Below are positions 1 through 10,103 of a DNA stretch of 64,000 nt, piece by piece. Position 1 is the stretch's first letter. Each line of letters begins with the position of its first letter. The translations under genes and the position numbers were made by a program. Origin of the DNA: Achromobacter sp. MFA1 R4. Its GTDB lineage: Bacteria > Pseudomonadota > Gammaproteobacteria > Burkholderiales > Burkholderiaceae_B. The notes beneath the pieces were generated by a model. The model worked only from the letters and a program-made list of their open reading frames with translations, was not told the DNA's origin and searched no databases. The DNA lies in contig NZ_LT707065.1 of assembly GCF_900156745.1 (NCBI RefSeq), positions 1,364,001-1,428,000 of the forward strand. The letters are read 5' to 3'.

Positions 1-517
1 CGGCGCCGGCGTCGACCAGCCGGGCGGCCAGGTCCAGCACCGTGTCGGCGGGCACGTCGCCGTCGAACGGACAGCCGAAGGCGGTCGACAGGGACACGTT
101 GCAGGGCGCGCCGGCCTTGGCGGCGGCAGCGAGCACCTGCGACAGCTCGGCAAAAGACTGGTCGCGCGTCATGCGCAGGTTGGCGCGGTTGTGCGTCTCG
201 CTGCACGACATGACGAGGTTCATTTCGTCGGTGCCCGCTTCCAGCGCGCGTTCCAGCCCGCGGACGTTGGGCACCAGCGCGGTGTAGATCACGCCCGGCT
301 GGCGGCGGATGCGGCGCATGACGTCGACCGCGTCGGCCAGGGCCGGGATCGCCTTTGGCGAGGTGAAGCTGGTGACCTCGATGCGGGCAAAGCCGCAGTC
401 GGACAAGGCGTCCACGAAGGCGACCTTGTCGTCGGTGGACACCAGGGCCTTCTCGATCTGCAGCCCGTCGCGCGGGCCGACTTCGTTGATCTCGATGCGG
501 GCGGGACCGTGGTTCAT
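1..517 (-). CDS. hydroxymethylglutaryl-CoA lyase, N-terminal part
   Basis: This gene begins at 517 and runs off the left edge, so only about 172 N-terminal residues are visible. The translation shows the HMG-CoA lyase signatures: GPRDGLQ near residue 14 (start of the TIM barrel, with the metal-binding Asp) and STAFGCPFDG near residue 148. Enzymes of this family split 3-hydroxy-3-methylglutaryl-CoA into acetyl-CoA and acetoacetate, at the end of leucine breakdown. The start codon overlaps the stop of the upstream CoA-transferase gene (ATGA at 514-517), so the two are probably translationally coupled. With a CoA-transferase beside it, the substrate could also be another 3-hydroxy-3-methylacyl-CoA such as citramalyl-CoA-like compounds; the family call is firm, the exact substrate is not. 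Confidence 0.88.
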   Translation of the reverse strand, partial: MNHGPARIEINEVGPRDGLQIEKALVSTDDKVAFVDALSDCGFARIEVTSFTSPKAIPALADAVDVMRRIRRQPGVIYTALVPNVRGLERALEAGTDEMNLVMSCSETHNRANLRMTRDQSFAELSQVLAAAAKAGAPCNVSLSTAFGCPFDGDVPADTVLDLAARLVDAGA

Positions 518-1707
518 GCAATCACTCCCTTGGCGCGCAACGCGGCGCGTTGTTCATCGGTCAGGCCGGCTGAGGCCAGTACCGTGTCGGTGTGTTCGCC
601 CAGCGTGGGCGCGCGCTCTCGCACCGCGCCCGGATTGGACGACAGGTAGGGGAACACGGCGGGCATTTCGACCTGCACGCCCGCCGCCGATTCCACCGAG
701 GTGATGGCGTTGCGGGCGCGGTAGTGCGGATCCTTGGCGATGTCGGCGACCGAGTAGATGCGGCCGGCGGGCACGCCCGCTTCCAGCATCGCGGCCAGCA
801 CGTCGTCGATGCGGCGTTGCTGCGTCCACGCGCCGATGGCGGCGTCGATCTCGTCGACGCGCCGCGCGCGACCGTCGTTATGCGCGAGCGCCGGGTCCTG
901 TCCCAGGTCTTCGCGGCCGATGCGCGCCATCAGGCGGGTGTAGATGGCGTCGCCGTTGCCGGCGATGAGCACGTAGCCGTCCTGGCACGGATAGGCGTTG
1001 GACGGCGCGATGCCGGGCAGCGACGCGCCCGCGGGTTCGCGCACCGCGCCGAACACGGAGTATTCCGGCAGCAGGCTTTCGCTGAGGTTGAACAGGCTTT
1101 CGTAGAGCGCGGTGTCGATCACCTGTCCCACGCCGCCGCGCGCATCGCGCTGGTACAGCGCCAGCATCACGCCCAGCGCGCCGTGCAGGCCGGCGATGGT
1201 GTCGCCCAGCGACAGGCCGGCGCGCACCGGCGCGCGGCCCGGCTCGCCGTTCAGGTAGCGCAGGCCCGCCATGGCCTCGCCAATGGCGGCAAAGCCCGGC
1301 TCGCGCGCCTTGGGGCCGGTCTGGCCGTATCCCGAGATGCGCAGCATGATGAGGCGGGGATTCAGTTCGTGCAGGGCTTCCCACGACAGGCCCCATTTCT
1401 CCAGCGTGCCGGGACGGAAGTTCTCGATCAGCACGTCGGCCTCGCGCGCCAGCAGGCGCACGATGTCCTGGCCTTCCTGCTGGCGCAGGTCCACGCAGAC
1501 CGACTGCTTGTTGCGCGACTGGGCCTCCCACCACACCGAGGTGCCCTCGTGCAGCAGGCGCCATTTGCGCAGCGGGTCGCCCTGGCCCGGCGGCTCGATC
1601 TTGATGACCTGCGCGCCGAAGTCCGCCAGGGTCTTGGCCGCGAAAGGCCCCGCGATGAGTTGCCCCAGCTCCAGCACCCGAATGCCCGCAAGAATCTGCC
1701 CTGCCAT
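514..1707 (-). CDS. CaiB/BaiF (class III) CoA-transferase
   Basis: A 397-residue protein of the formyl-CoA transferase family, which moves CoA between carboxylic acids through an aspartyl-CoA thioester intermediate. The N-terminus (GIRVLELGQLIAGP) and the VLIENFRPG stretch near residue 92 are family hallmarks, and the expected nucleophile is present as Asp169 in SLGDTIAG, the same number as in formyl-CoA transferase. The start at 1707 was chosen over a longer reading frame from 1824 because GGGAGG lies just upstream and the family N-terminus begins there. It is coupled by a 4-base overlap to the HMG-CoA lyase gene and shares a strand with the LysR gene behind it, so the pair probably activates and cleaves a branched or dicarboxylic acid. 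Substrate unknown. Confidence 0.9.
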   Translation of the reverse strand: MAGQILAGIRVLELGQLIAGPFAAKTLADFGAQVIKIEPPGQGDPLRKWRLLHEGTSVWWEAQSRNKQSVCVDLRQQEGQDIVRLLAREADVLIENFRPGTLEKWGLSWEALHELNPRLIMLRISGYGQTGPKAREPGFAAIGEAMAGLRYLNGEPGRAPVRAGLSLGDTIAGLHGALGVMLALYQRDARGGVGQVIDTALYESLFNLSESLLPEYSVFGAVREPAGASLPGIAPSNAYPCQDGYVLIAGNGDAIYTRLMARIGREDLGQDPALAHNDGRARRVDEIDAAIGAWTQQRRIDDVLAAMLEAGVPAGRIYSVADIAKDPHYRARNAITSVESAAGVQVEMPAVFPYLSSNPGAVRERAPTLGEHTDTVLASAGLTDEQRAALRAKGVIA

Positions 1708-1833
1708 ATCGCCTCCCAGGCGCGTCCAACCGTCATGATGGACGGCAGTGTGCGCGCAAAGCGCCGCCCGGCGGAATGGACAATCGGGGAAAGGGGCATT
1801 CCCGGAACGAGAAACCCCGGGCAAACCCGCGGC

Positions 1834-2730
1834 TCAGCCCTCGCCGCGCAGATGCGCCAGCAAGAGGCGCGCGGCCACGGTGAGGGTCTCGGCGTCGCGC
1901 ACCCCCAGCAGCAGCCAGCGGCGCGCCCACTCGTCGGTCAGCGGAATCAGCCGGATGGGCATGGAGCGCGCATGCGGTTCGGCGGCGATGCGCGGCAGGA
2001 CGCCCACGCCACGCGTGGCCGCCACCATGCGGCAGATGGCGTCGAAGCTGCGGACCTGGATGCGCAGGCGCATCGCCCGGCCCATCCGCTCGCTCTCCTC
2101 GGACAGTCGGGTCGCCAGCGAGGTCGCGGGGGGCAGGCCGACGTAGTCGTACGCCAGCGTGTCGGCAAAGGCGACCTGCGGCTCGGCGGCCAGCGGATGA
2201 CGCTGCGGCACGATCAGCACCAGTTCGTCCAGGCGGTACGGGAAGGTCGCGAGACCGTCTGCGAGCGTGCGGTCGGCGAAGACGCCGATGTCCGCGCGGT
2301 TCTCCAGCACGGCGGTGACGATGTCGCTGCTGTTCTGCTCTTCGAGGTCGATGCGCACCGCGGGGTGTTCGTCCATGAAGGCTGCCAGGTCCTCGGGCAG
2401 GAACTGCGTCAGCGACGACGTGTTGGCGGCGATGCGCACCTGTCCGCGCACGCCCTGCGCAAAGTCCGACAGCGCGCCCGCCATCTGCTCCACTTCCTGC
2501 AACACCCGCAGCGCGTGCACCAGGCAAGTCTGGCCGGCGTCGGTCAGTTCCACTCCGGCGGCGTTCCGGTACAACAAGGGGGAGCCCAGCGCAGCCTCCA
2601 GGTCCGAGATGCGCTTGCTCGCCGCCCCCACCGCCAGGTGCGACTGGCGCGCGCCGGCCGAGATGCTTCCCTGGCGCGCCACGGAAACAAACAGAGCGAG
2701 CGTGACGAGGTCGATGCGGGCAACGTTCAT
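1834..2730 (-). CDS. LysR family transcriptional regulator
   Basis: A 298-residue LysR-type regulator. Residues 3-62 form the winged helix-turn-helix (VARQGSISAGARQSHLAVGA followed by KRISDLEAALGSPLLYR), and the rest is the periplasmic-binding-protein-like effector domain. It lies directly upstream of the CoA-transferase/HMG-CoA lyase pair and on the same strand, with about 125 bases between them. LysR genes usually act on neighbouring genes, so these two are the likely targets. No clear T-N11-A box was singled out. Confidence 0.9.
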   Translation of the reverse strand: MNVARIDLVTLALFVSVARQGSISAGARQSHLAVGAASKRISDLEAALGSPLLYRNAAGVELTDAGQTCLVHALRVLQEVEQMAGALSDFAQGVRGQVRIAANTSSLTQFLPEDLAAFMDEHPAVRIDLEEQNSSDIVTAVLENRADIGVFADRTLADGLATFPYRLDELVLIVPQRHPLAAEPQVAFADTLAYDYVGLPPATSLATRLSEESERMGRAMRLRIQVRSFDAICRMVAATRGVGVLPRIAAEPHARSMPIRLIPLTDEWARRWLLLGVRDAETLTVAARLLLAHLRGEG

Positions 2731-2858
2731 GAAAATGGCCTACGGCACAAGGGGAACCGGACTGGAACTATAGCCGCAGGGATCCGGGATAAATGCGTCC
2801 CTATTTTAGTGCCGATGGCCGACGCCGCGCGGGCAAGGCTGCCACTACAATCCCGCCT

Positions 2859-4624
<1,766 letters not shown>

Positions 4625-4635
4625 GGAGCCCTGTC

Positions 4636-4836
4636 ATGCACATCACCCTGAACGGAGACGCCCGCGAGTTCCCCCTGGACACGACGGTCAATGAATTGCT
4701 CGAAACGCTGGGCTACGCCGGCAAGCGCGTGGCCGTCGAACGCAACGGCGAAATCGTGCCCAAGAGCCAGCACGCGCAGACCGCGCTGTCGGACGGCGAC
4801 CAGATCGAAATCGTGGTCGCGGTGGGCGGCGGCTGA
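4636..4836 (+). CDS. thiS: sulfur carrier protein ThiS
   Basis: A 66-residue ubiquitin-fold protein ending in the essential Gly-Gly (VAVGGG). In the family, ThiF adenylates this C-terminus and it is then converted to a thiocarboxylate that gives sulfur to the thiazole synthase ThiG. The central [14 protein letters not shown] segment is typical. GAGGAG sits 7 bases before the ATG. It is odd that no thiG, thiF, thiO or thiE is next to it: the gene closes the trmB-pip unit and is followed by a strong terminator. It either works with a distant ThiG or serves another sulfur-transfer route. Confidence 0.92.
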   Translation: MHITLNGDAREFPLDTTVNELLETLGYAGKRVAVERNGEIVPKSQHAQTALSDGDQIEIVVAVGGG

Positions 4837-4884
4837 ACCCCTGTCTGCAAGCACGTCGGCGCGACGTTGCGCCCCCCCGTCATA

Positions 4885-4910
4885 GGCCGCTGAAACCCAG
4901 CGGCCTTTTT
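4885..4910 (+). terminator. Rho-independent terminator after thiS
   Basis: A perfect 8-bp stem (4885-4892 with 4898-4905, arm GGCCGCTG), a 5-base loop and a run of five T. It ends the trmB-pip-thiS transcript. Confidence 0.85.
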
Positions 4911-5139
4911 GCATGCAGCCCCTCGCACGAGAGGGCTTACACCCGCAGATACCACCGTCCGACGAAGATGCCAGCATTGTTGCGTAGTCTGGCAAAAGGC
5001 TAGCAACCTGTTACACCACAACCCCTCGTCGTAGGGCAAATGAGCGAGTCATAATCGTTTCTGCCGCGCCGCCTTGAACGACGCCAGCGCCGTTACGGCG
5101 CGCAGGTTTTCTCACCGCAACATCGATAAAGGAAACACT
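4911..5139. other. intergenic region between thiS and the BON-LysM gene
   Basis: Together with the terminator this forms a roughly 300-base gap. I see no open frame with coding character and no riboswitch. It should carry the promoter for the BON-LysM gene. A CATAAT at 5050-5055 is a possible -10 box but lacks a convincing -35 partner. Confidence 0.4.
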
Positions 5140-5586
5140 ATGGGTCTGCTCAATTTCATCAAGGACGTTGGAGAAAAACTCTTCGGCGCCAGCGAGGCGA
5201 AGGCCGCGACGGCAGAAGAGTTGAAGAAAGAGCTTGATAAGCACGGCCTGAACGCGGATGGCCTGCAAATCTCGGTGGACGGCGACAAGGTCACGGTCGC
5301 GGGCGAAGCCCTCAGCACCGAAGACGCCGAGAAGATTTCGCTGGCGTTGGGCAACACCGTGGGCGTCGCGGCGGTGGACAACCAGTTGAAGGTCAAGCAG
5401 GCCACGCCCGAAGCCAAGATGTACACGGTGCAAAAGGGCGACAACCTGTGGAAGATCGCCGAGGCGCAATACGGCAAGGGCCAGGGCGCCAAGAACTCGC
5501 TGATCTTCGAGGCCAACAAGCCCATGCTCACCAGCCCCGACAAGATCTACCCGGGCCAGGTGCTGCGCATTCCGCCGCTGTCGTAA
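5140..5586 (+). CDS. BON and LysM domain protein (Kbp/YgaU-like)
   Basis: A 148-residue protein with an N-terminal BON domain (residues ~20-90, including LQISVDGDKVTVAGEAL) and a C-terminal LysM domain (residues ~97-146, beginning MYTVQKGDNLWKIAE and ending YPGQVLRIPPL). The architecture and length match E. coli Kbp (YgaU), a cytoplasmic potassium-binding protein important for growth at high K+. There is no signal peptide, which fits a cytosolic role despite the LysM fold. The ATG at 5140 follows AAAGGAAA; a longer frame from 5074 has no supporting ribosome site. Monocistronic, with its own terminator. Confidence 0.9.
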   Translation: MGLLNFIKDVGEKLFGASEAKAATAEELKKELDKHGLNADGLQISVDGDKVTVAGEALSTEDAEKISLALGNTVGVAAVDNQLKVKQATPEAKMYTVQKGDNLWKIAEAQYGKGQGAKNSLIFEANKPMLTSPDKIYPGQVLRIPPLS

Positions 5587-5673
5587 GCGGCCCGTATTCC
5601 GACAATCCGGGGGACACCCATGCGTTCTCCGGCTTGTGTCGCGGCGCGGCGCCCCCTGCCTGCCGCGATTGCT

Positions 5674-5703
5674 TGGCCAGACGCAATGTCTGGCCATTTT
5701 TTT
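5674..5703 (+). terminator. Rho-independent terminator after the BON-LysM gene
   Basis: A perfect 9-bp stem (arm TGGCCAGAC, 5674-5682 with 5688-5696), a 5-base loop and seven T at 5697-5703. Confidence 0.9.
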
Positions 5704-5730
5704 GCAGTGGGGGAAGGTGTCAGACACCGG

Positions 5731-5954
5731 CGGGGCAGCCCCCTCGGGGGACAGCAAGCGAGCGAAGCAAGTGCGGCGTGGGGGCCGCGCCCCGCCGCCC
5801 GGCCGCCCGAAGGCGGGGCACAGCCCCCTCGGGGGGCAGCAAGCGAGCGAAGCGAGTGCGGCGTGGGGGCCGCGCCCCGCCGCCCGGCCGCCCGAAGGCG
5901 GGGCAGCCCCCTCGGGGGGCAGCAAGCGAGCGAAGCGAGCGCGGCGTGGGGGCC
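5731..5954. repeat. tandem GC-rich repeat, about 2.7 units of 83-85 bp
   Basis: Units start at 5731, 5814 and 5899. Each contains AGCCCCCTCGGGGG, then AGCAAGCGAGCGAAG, then GCGGCGTGGGGGCC. The third unit is cut off just before the end of ffh. The second unit has a 2-base insertion (CA). The array is preceded by the palindrome GGTGTCAGACACC (5716-5728). It lies between the convergent BON-LysM and ffh genes and has strong inverted-repeat character, so it could act as a transcription barrier or a REP/BIME-like interspersed element. Its function is not known from the sequence. Confidence 0.85.
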
Positions 5955-5958
5955 CTGA

Positions 5959-7365
5959 CTACTTCATCCCGAAGCGGCCCAGCCCCTTCATGCCGCCCAT
6001 GGCGCGCATCATCTTGGCCATGCCGCCCTTTTTCATCTGCTTCATCATGCCCTGCATCTGTTCGAACTGGGCCAGCAGACGATTGACCTCCTGCACCGGA
6101 ACCCCGGACCCGGCCGCGATGCGGCGCTTGCGGGAGGCCTTGATCAGTTCGGGCTTGGCGCGTTCGGCCGCGGTCATGGAATTCAGGATGCCTTCGGTGC
6201 GGCGCAGCTGCTTTTCCGCCTGGCCGCCCTGCAACTGCCCGGCAGCCTGCTGGAACTGCGCCGGCAGCTTTTCAAGCAGCGAACCCATGTCGCCCAGCTT
6301 CTTCACCTGGCCAAGCTGGTCGCGGAAGTCGTTCAGGTCGAACTTGTTGCCCGACTTGATCTTGGACGCGAGCTTCTGCGCTTCGGCGATGTCGATATTC
6401 TTTTGCGCCTGCTCCACGAGCGAGACGATGTCGCCCATGCCCAGCACGCGCTGCGCCATGCGGTCGGGATAGAAAGGCTCCAGCCCGTCCAGCTTTTCCG
6501 ACACGCCGACGAACTTGAGCGGCTTGCCCGTGACGTGGCGCACCGACAGGGCAGCGCCGCCGCGGGCGTCGCCGTCCAGCTTGGTCAGCACGACGCCGGT
6601 CAGGGGCAGCGCGTCGGCAAAGGCGCGCGCGGTGTTGACCGCGTCCTGGCCCTGCATCGCGTCCACCACGAACAGCGTTTCCACCGGCTTGACCAGGTCA
6701 TGCAGCGCGCGGATTTCGCGCATCATGGCTTCGTCGATGCCCAGGCGGCCCGCCGTGTCCAGGATCAGCACGTCGTAATGATGGCGGCGGGCATGGTCCA
6801 CCGCGCCGCGCGCGATGTCTTCGGGCTTCTGGCTGGGGTCGGACGGCAGGAAGTCCACGCCGACCTGCGCCGCCACGCTCTTCAACTGGTCGATGGCGGC
6901 CGGACGGTACACGTCGGCGGACACGACCAGGACTTTCTTCTTGCCGGTCTTGCGGCCGTGCTGCGTATGCTGGCCTTCGGACAGCCAGCGCGCCAGCTTG
7001 CCGGTGGTGGTGGTCTTGCCGGCGCCCTGCAGGCCCGCCATGAGGATGACGGCCGGCGGCTGCACGGCCAGCGACAGTTCGTTGGAATCGGCGCCCAGGT
7101 CGCCGCCCATGAGCGCGGTCAGCTCCTTGTGGACGACGCCGACCAGCGCCTGGCCGGGACTGAGGCTGCCGGCGACTTCTTCGCCCAGCGCCTTGTCCTT
7201 CACCCGCGCGACGAACTCGCGCACGACGGGCAGCGCCACGTCGGCTTCCAGCAGCGCCATGCGCACTTCGCGCAGCATCTCCTGGGTATTGGCCTCGGTC
7301 AGGCGGGCTTCCCCTCGCAGCGTCTTGACGACGCGCGACAGGCGTTGAGTTAGGTTATCGAGCAT
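5959..7365 (-). CDS. ffh: signal recognition particle protein Ffh (SRP54)
   Basis: The 468-residue GTPase subunit of the signal recognition particle. It binds 4.5S RNA and signal sequences of nascent membrane proteins and delivers ribosomes to FtsY. The N domain covers residues 1-90. The G domain has the P-loop GLQGAGKTTTTGKLA near 111 and DTAGRLGIDE. The C-terminal M domain is rich in methionine (QMQGMMKQMKKGGMAKMM), as expected for signal-peptide binding. Full length. It runs convergently toward the repeat array, and its stop lies only 5 bases from the last repeat unit. Confidence 0.97.
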   Translation of the reverse strand: MLDNLTQRLSRVVKTLRGEARLTEANTQEMLREVRMALLEADVALPVVREFVARVKDKALGEEVAGSLSPGQALVGVVHKELTALMGGDLGADSNELSLAVQPPAVILMAGLQGAGKTTTTGKLARWLSEGQHTQHGRKTGKKKVLVVSADVYRPAAIDQLKSVAAQVGVDFLPSDPSQKPEDIARGAVDHARRHHYDVLILDTAGRLGIDEAMMREIRALHDLVKPVETLFVVDAMQGQDAVNTARAFADALPLTGVVLTKLDGDARGGAALSVRHVTGKPLKFVGVSEKLDGLEPFYPDRMAQRVLGMGDIVSLVEQAQKNIDIAEAQKLASKIKSGNKFDLNDFRDQLGQVKKLGDMGSLLEKLPAQFQQAAGQLQGGQAEKQLRRTEGILNSMTAAERAKPELIKASRKRRIAAGSGVPVQEVNRLLAQFEQMQGMMKQMKKGGMAKMMRAMGGMKGLGRFGMK

Positions 7366-7471
7366 GAGAGGCGTTTCCGCTTAAACTAGTTGATTGAACG
7401 GTGGCCGCAGGCGCGGATTCTGCGCTTTCGGGTGACGCGCACCCCAAGGCCCCATCCAGACAACGGTTTCT

Positions 7472-8314
7472 ATGTCACTAGGCATTGTATTTCACACAGC
7501 GGCTGCCTTGGCGTACGCAGTGCTCGGGGGGTCGCTCTGGATCCGCCTGGCTGGCGCCAAGGACGTCGAACAGACCGGCAGAATCGCCCGTCTGTGCCTG
7601 CTGGGAGCCCTGGTCCTCCATGGAATCGGGCTGCAACAATCGATGCTGGAATCCCGCCATCTTTTCATCGGGTGGGCGCTTGCCCTGTCCGCCGCCATCT
7701 GGCTGGGCATGGTCGTGTTCTGGCTGGAAAGCCTGCTGGTGCGCATCGACGGCCTGCAATTGCTGCTGCTGCCCGCCGCCGCCCTGGCCAGCGGCCTGGC
7801 CGCCCTGTTCCCGCAAGGGCAGTTCGTGCCCCACGCCGACGATCCCTGGCTGCGCGCGCACCTGCTGATCGCCCTGGCCGCCTATGGCCTCATCACCATC
7901 GCCGCCCTGCACGCCATGATGATGGCCCTGCTGGACCGCCACCTGCACCGCCCGCTGGACGCCCCCGCCGAACGCAGCATCGTCGGGCGCGTGCTGGATT
8001 CGCAGCCGCCGCTGCTGGTGCAGGAACAACTGCTTTTTCGCGTCATCTGGATCGGCTTTATCGTGCTGACGCTGGCCGTGGGCTCGGGCTCGGTGGCTTC
8101 CCTGAAACTGACCGGCAAGATCCTGCCGTTCGACCACAAGACCGTCTTCACCCTGCTGTCCTGGCTGACCTTCGGCGTGCTGCTGGCGGGCCGGCACATC
8201 TGGGGCTGGCGCGGCCGCGTCGCGCTGCGCTGGACCCTCACGGGTTTTGGTTTCCTGATTCTGGCCTATACCGGCAGCCGGTTCGTGCTGGAAATGATTC
8301 TGCATCGAGGCTGA
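7472..8314 (+). CDS. ypjD: inner membrane protein of the YpjD/CcsA family
   Basis: A 280-residue integral membrane protein with about eight hydrophobic segments. It belongs to the cytochrome c assembly (CcsA/CcmC-like, heme-handling) family. YpjD homologues are commonly encoded beside ffh, and here the gene is divergent from ffh with a 106-base gap that should hold both promoters. Conserved His residues occur between helices, for example near AYGLITIAALHAMM and GRHIWGWRGR. The precise role is uncertain. The stop is one base from the GTG start of the next gene. Confidence 0.88.
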   Translation: MSLGIVFHTAAALAYAVLGGSLWIRLAGAKDVEQTGRIARLCLLGALVLHGIGLQQSMLESRHLFIGWALALSAAIWLGMVVFWLESLLVRIDGLQLLLLPAAALASGLAALFPQGQFVPHADDPWLRAHLLIALAAYGLITIAALHAMMMALLDRHLHRPLDAPAERSIVGRVLDSQPPLLVQEQLLFRVIWIGFIVLTLAVGSGSVASLKLTGKILPFDHKTVFTLLSWLTFGVLLAGRHIWGWRGRVALRWTLTGFGFLILAYTGSRFVLEMILHRG

Positions 8315-8315
8315 C

Positions 8316-8585
8316 GTGGGCAAGTTGCTGTTCTGGATCGTACTGATCGTCCTGGTCCTTTTCGTTGCCCGCATCGCCGGTCGCATGGCCGCGCAGCGCC
8401 AGGCCGACGCCAAGCCCGGCCAGAAGAAAACGTCGCGCAAGGAGCCGCCGCAGCCCAAACCACTGGAATCCATGGTGCGCTGCGCCCATTGCGGCATCCA
8501 CCTGCCCCGTTCCGAAGCCCTGCTGCAGAACGGCCAGACCTGGTGCAGCGCCGACCACGCCCGCCTGGGTCCGGCCAAACGCTGA
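8316..8585 (+). CDS. small membrane-anchored protein with a CxxC-type motif (PP0621-like)
   Basis: An 89-residue protein with one N-terminal transmembrane helix (residues ~3-18, LLFWIVLIVLVLFVARI), a basic linker and a C-terminal metal-binding-like module, CAHCGIHLPRSEALLQ followed by WCSADH. The CxxC...CxxxH pattern suggests a small zinc-ribbon-like fold. Small proteins of this make-up are often found next to ypjD and ampD in proteobacteria. The start is GTG at 8316, one base after the ypjD stop, so expression should be coupled. Molecular function unknown. Confidence 0.75.
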   Translation: MGKLLFWIVLIVLVLFVARIAGRMAAQRQADAKPGQKKTSRKEPPQPKPLESMVRCAHCGIHLPRSEALLQNGQTWCSADHARLGPAKR

Positions 8586-8684
8586 CCCTGGCCGGCGCGG
8601 GCGATGCCCCGCAGGCCCGCCGGATGGAGCATCCCGCGCACGCACGGCATAATGCATGTCGGAATCCTCACATGCTCCCTCCCT

Positions 8685-9263
8685 ATGCCTTTGCTCCTGG
8701 ATCGACATGGCTGGCTGGCGCCGGCTGCGGGCGTTTCCCTTCTGCCCTCTCCGAATTGCGACGCGCGGCCCGCGGACGCGCAGGTTTCGCTTCTGGTCCT
8801 GCACAACATCAGCCTGCCGCCCGGCAAGTTCGGCGGCCCTGAAGTCGCGGGCCTGTTCCTGAACACGCTGGATTACCGTTCGCACCCCTGGCTGGAACGC
8901 CTGCGCGGGCTGCGCGTATCGGCGCACTTTTTCATCCGCCGCAACGGCCGCATCATTCAGTTCGTCTCCACCGACCGCCGCGCCTGGCATGCCGGCGTGT
9001 CGCGTTTTGCGGGGCGCGAGCGCTGCAACGACTTTTCCATCGGCATTGAACTGGAAGGCACGGACACGCTGGCCTACACTGACGACCAGTACGCGGCGCT
9101 GCGCAGGCTGACCAGGACGCTGCGCACGCGTTATCCCCTGGCCGCCGTCCGGGGACACGAACACATCGCCCCGGGCCGCAAGACCGACCCCGGGCCGGCT
9201 TTCGACTGGACGCGCTTTTCGCGCGACAGCGGCTTTGCGCGACGGCACCTGCCGCCCGCCTGA
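8685..9263 (+). CDS. ampD: 1,6-anhydro-N-acetylmuramyl-L-alanine amidase AmpD
   Basis: A 192-residue cytoplasmic zinc amidase that removes the peptide from anhydromuropeptides during cell-wall recycling; loss of AmpD de-represses AmpC beta-lactamases in many species. Zinc ligands are visible as His in LLVLHNISLP, His in RGHEHIAPG and Asp in RKTDPGPAFDW. The catalytic Glu is in IGIELEGTDTLAYT. The start at 8685 aligns with the short E. coli N-terminus (the ...GWL motif); an upstream in-frame ATG at 8652 would add residues not seen in the family. No signal peptide, as expected for AmpD rather than AmiD. Confidence 0.95.
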   Translation: MPLLLDRHGWLAPAAGVSLLPSPNCDARPADAQVSLLVLHNISLPPGKFGGPEVAGLFLNTLDYRSHPWLERLRGLRVSAHFFIRRNGRIIQFVSTDRRAWHAGVSRFAGRERCNDFSIGIELEGTDTLAYTDDQYAALRRLTRTLRTRYPLAAVRGHEHIAPGRKTDPGPAFDWTRFSRDSGFARRHLPPA

Positions 9264-9281
9264 CCCTTACAAGGATTGGCT

Positions 9282-9905
9282 ATGTTGAAGATCTGGGGAC
9301 GCCTGACTTCCGTCAACGTCCAGAAAGTGATGCTGACCGTGCGCGAGTTGGCCCTGCCGCACGAGTTCGTCCAGGCGGGCGGCCCGTTCGGCGTGGTCGA
9401 CACGGCCGACTACGCGGCCAAGCTCAACCCCAACCGGCTGGTGCCCGTCATCGACGACGGCGGCTTTGTGCTGTGGGAGTCCAATGCCATCGTGCGCTAC
9501 CTGGCCGCGCGCTACGGCGAAGGGTCGCTGTGGCCCGAAGACGTCTGCCTGCGCGCCGACGCCGACCGCTGGATGGACTGGCAGGCCACCGAATGGCAGC
9601 CGGCCATGGTGCCCGCCTTCAAGGGCCTGATCCGTACGCCCGAAGACAAGCGCGACGCGGCCGCGATCGAGAGCTCCGTCAAAAGCGCGAATGCGCGCGC
9701 CCTGATCCTGGATCAGGCGCTGCAGGGTCGTGAGTTCATCGCGGGCCGCCATCTCACCATGGGCGACATCGCGCTCGTCGCGGCTGCGCACCGCTGGCTG
9801 GGCATGCCGATCCAGCGGCCCGACACGCCCGCGCTGTCGGCCTGGTATCGCCGCGTCATGATGCGCCCCGCCACGCAGGGCGTACTGACGCTGCCGCTGG
9901 GCTAG
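9282..9905 (+). CDS. glutathione S-transferase family protein
   Basis: A 207-residue cytosolic protein with the two GST domains. The N-terminal thioredoxin-like half (residues 1-80) contains NPNRLVPVIDDGG with the cis-Pro and ESNAIVRYLAARYG, which binds the glutathione gamma-glutamyl part. The all-helical C-terminal half ends near residue 207. AAGGA at 9271-9275 sets the ATG at 9282. It probably conjugates or isomerises an electrophilic compound with glutathione; the substrate cannot be read from sequence. A terminator-like hairpin follows at 10009. Confidence 0.9.
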   Translation: MLKIWGRLTSVNVQKVMLTVRELALPHEFVQAGGPFGVVDTADYAAKLNPNRLVPVIDDGGFVLWESNAIVRYLAARYGEGSLWPEDVCLRADADRWMDWQATEWQPAMVPAFKGLIRTPEDKRDAAAIESSVKSANARALILDQALQGREFIAGRHLTMGDIALVAAAHRWLGMPIQRPDTPALSAWYRRVMMRPATQGVLTLPLG

Positions 9906-10008
9906 GCACGCGGCCGGGGCCGCCGTGCGGCCCGTTCCTTCCGTACACGGTCGGGACAAATTGCAACATTCATCGTGCTCGATTCGTGCAATTATTGACA
10001 ACCTCTGG

Positions 10009-10039
10009 GGCGCCCTGGTTCATGCCTTGGGCGCCTTTT
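10009..10039 (+). terminator. terminator-like hairpin before the hybrid kinase gene
   Basis: A 7-bp stem GGCGCCC/GGGCGCC (10009-10015 with 10029-10035), a 13-base loop and four T. It separates the GST gene from the kinase gene. It also argues that translation of the kinase starts after this point rather than at the ATG at 10053, which lies only 13 bases downstream. Confidence 0.6.
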
Positions 10040-10103
10040 CATTTCCCGGGCCATGGCTCGGGGGACGATCGCCGCCTTGGCGACGCACCTGGAGGAAACC
10101 CGC

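Noticed and set aside
4837-5139. TPP riboswitch linked to thiS
   Set aside because: No thi-box conserved blocks seen upstream of thiS, which is also internal to an operon; the downstream structure is an ordinary terminator.
5731-5954. CRISPR-like array
   Set aside because: Units are directly adjacent 83-85 bp repeats without unique spacers and there are no cas genes.
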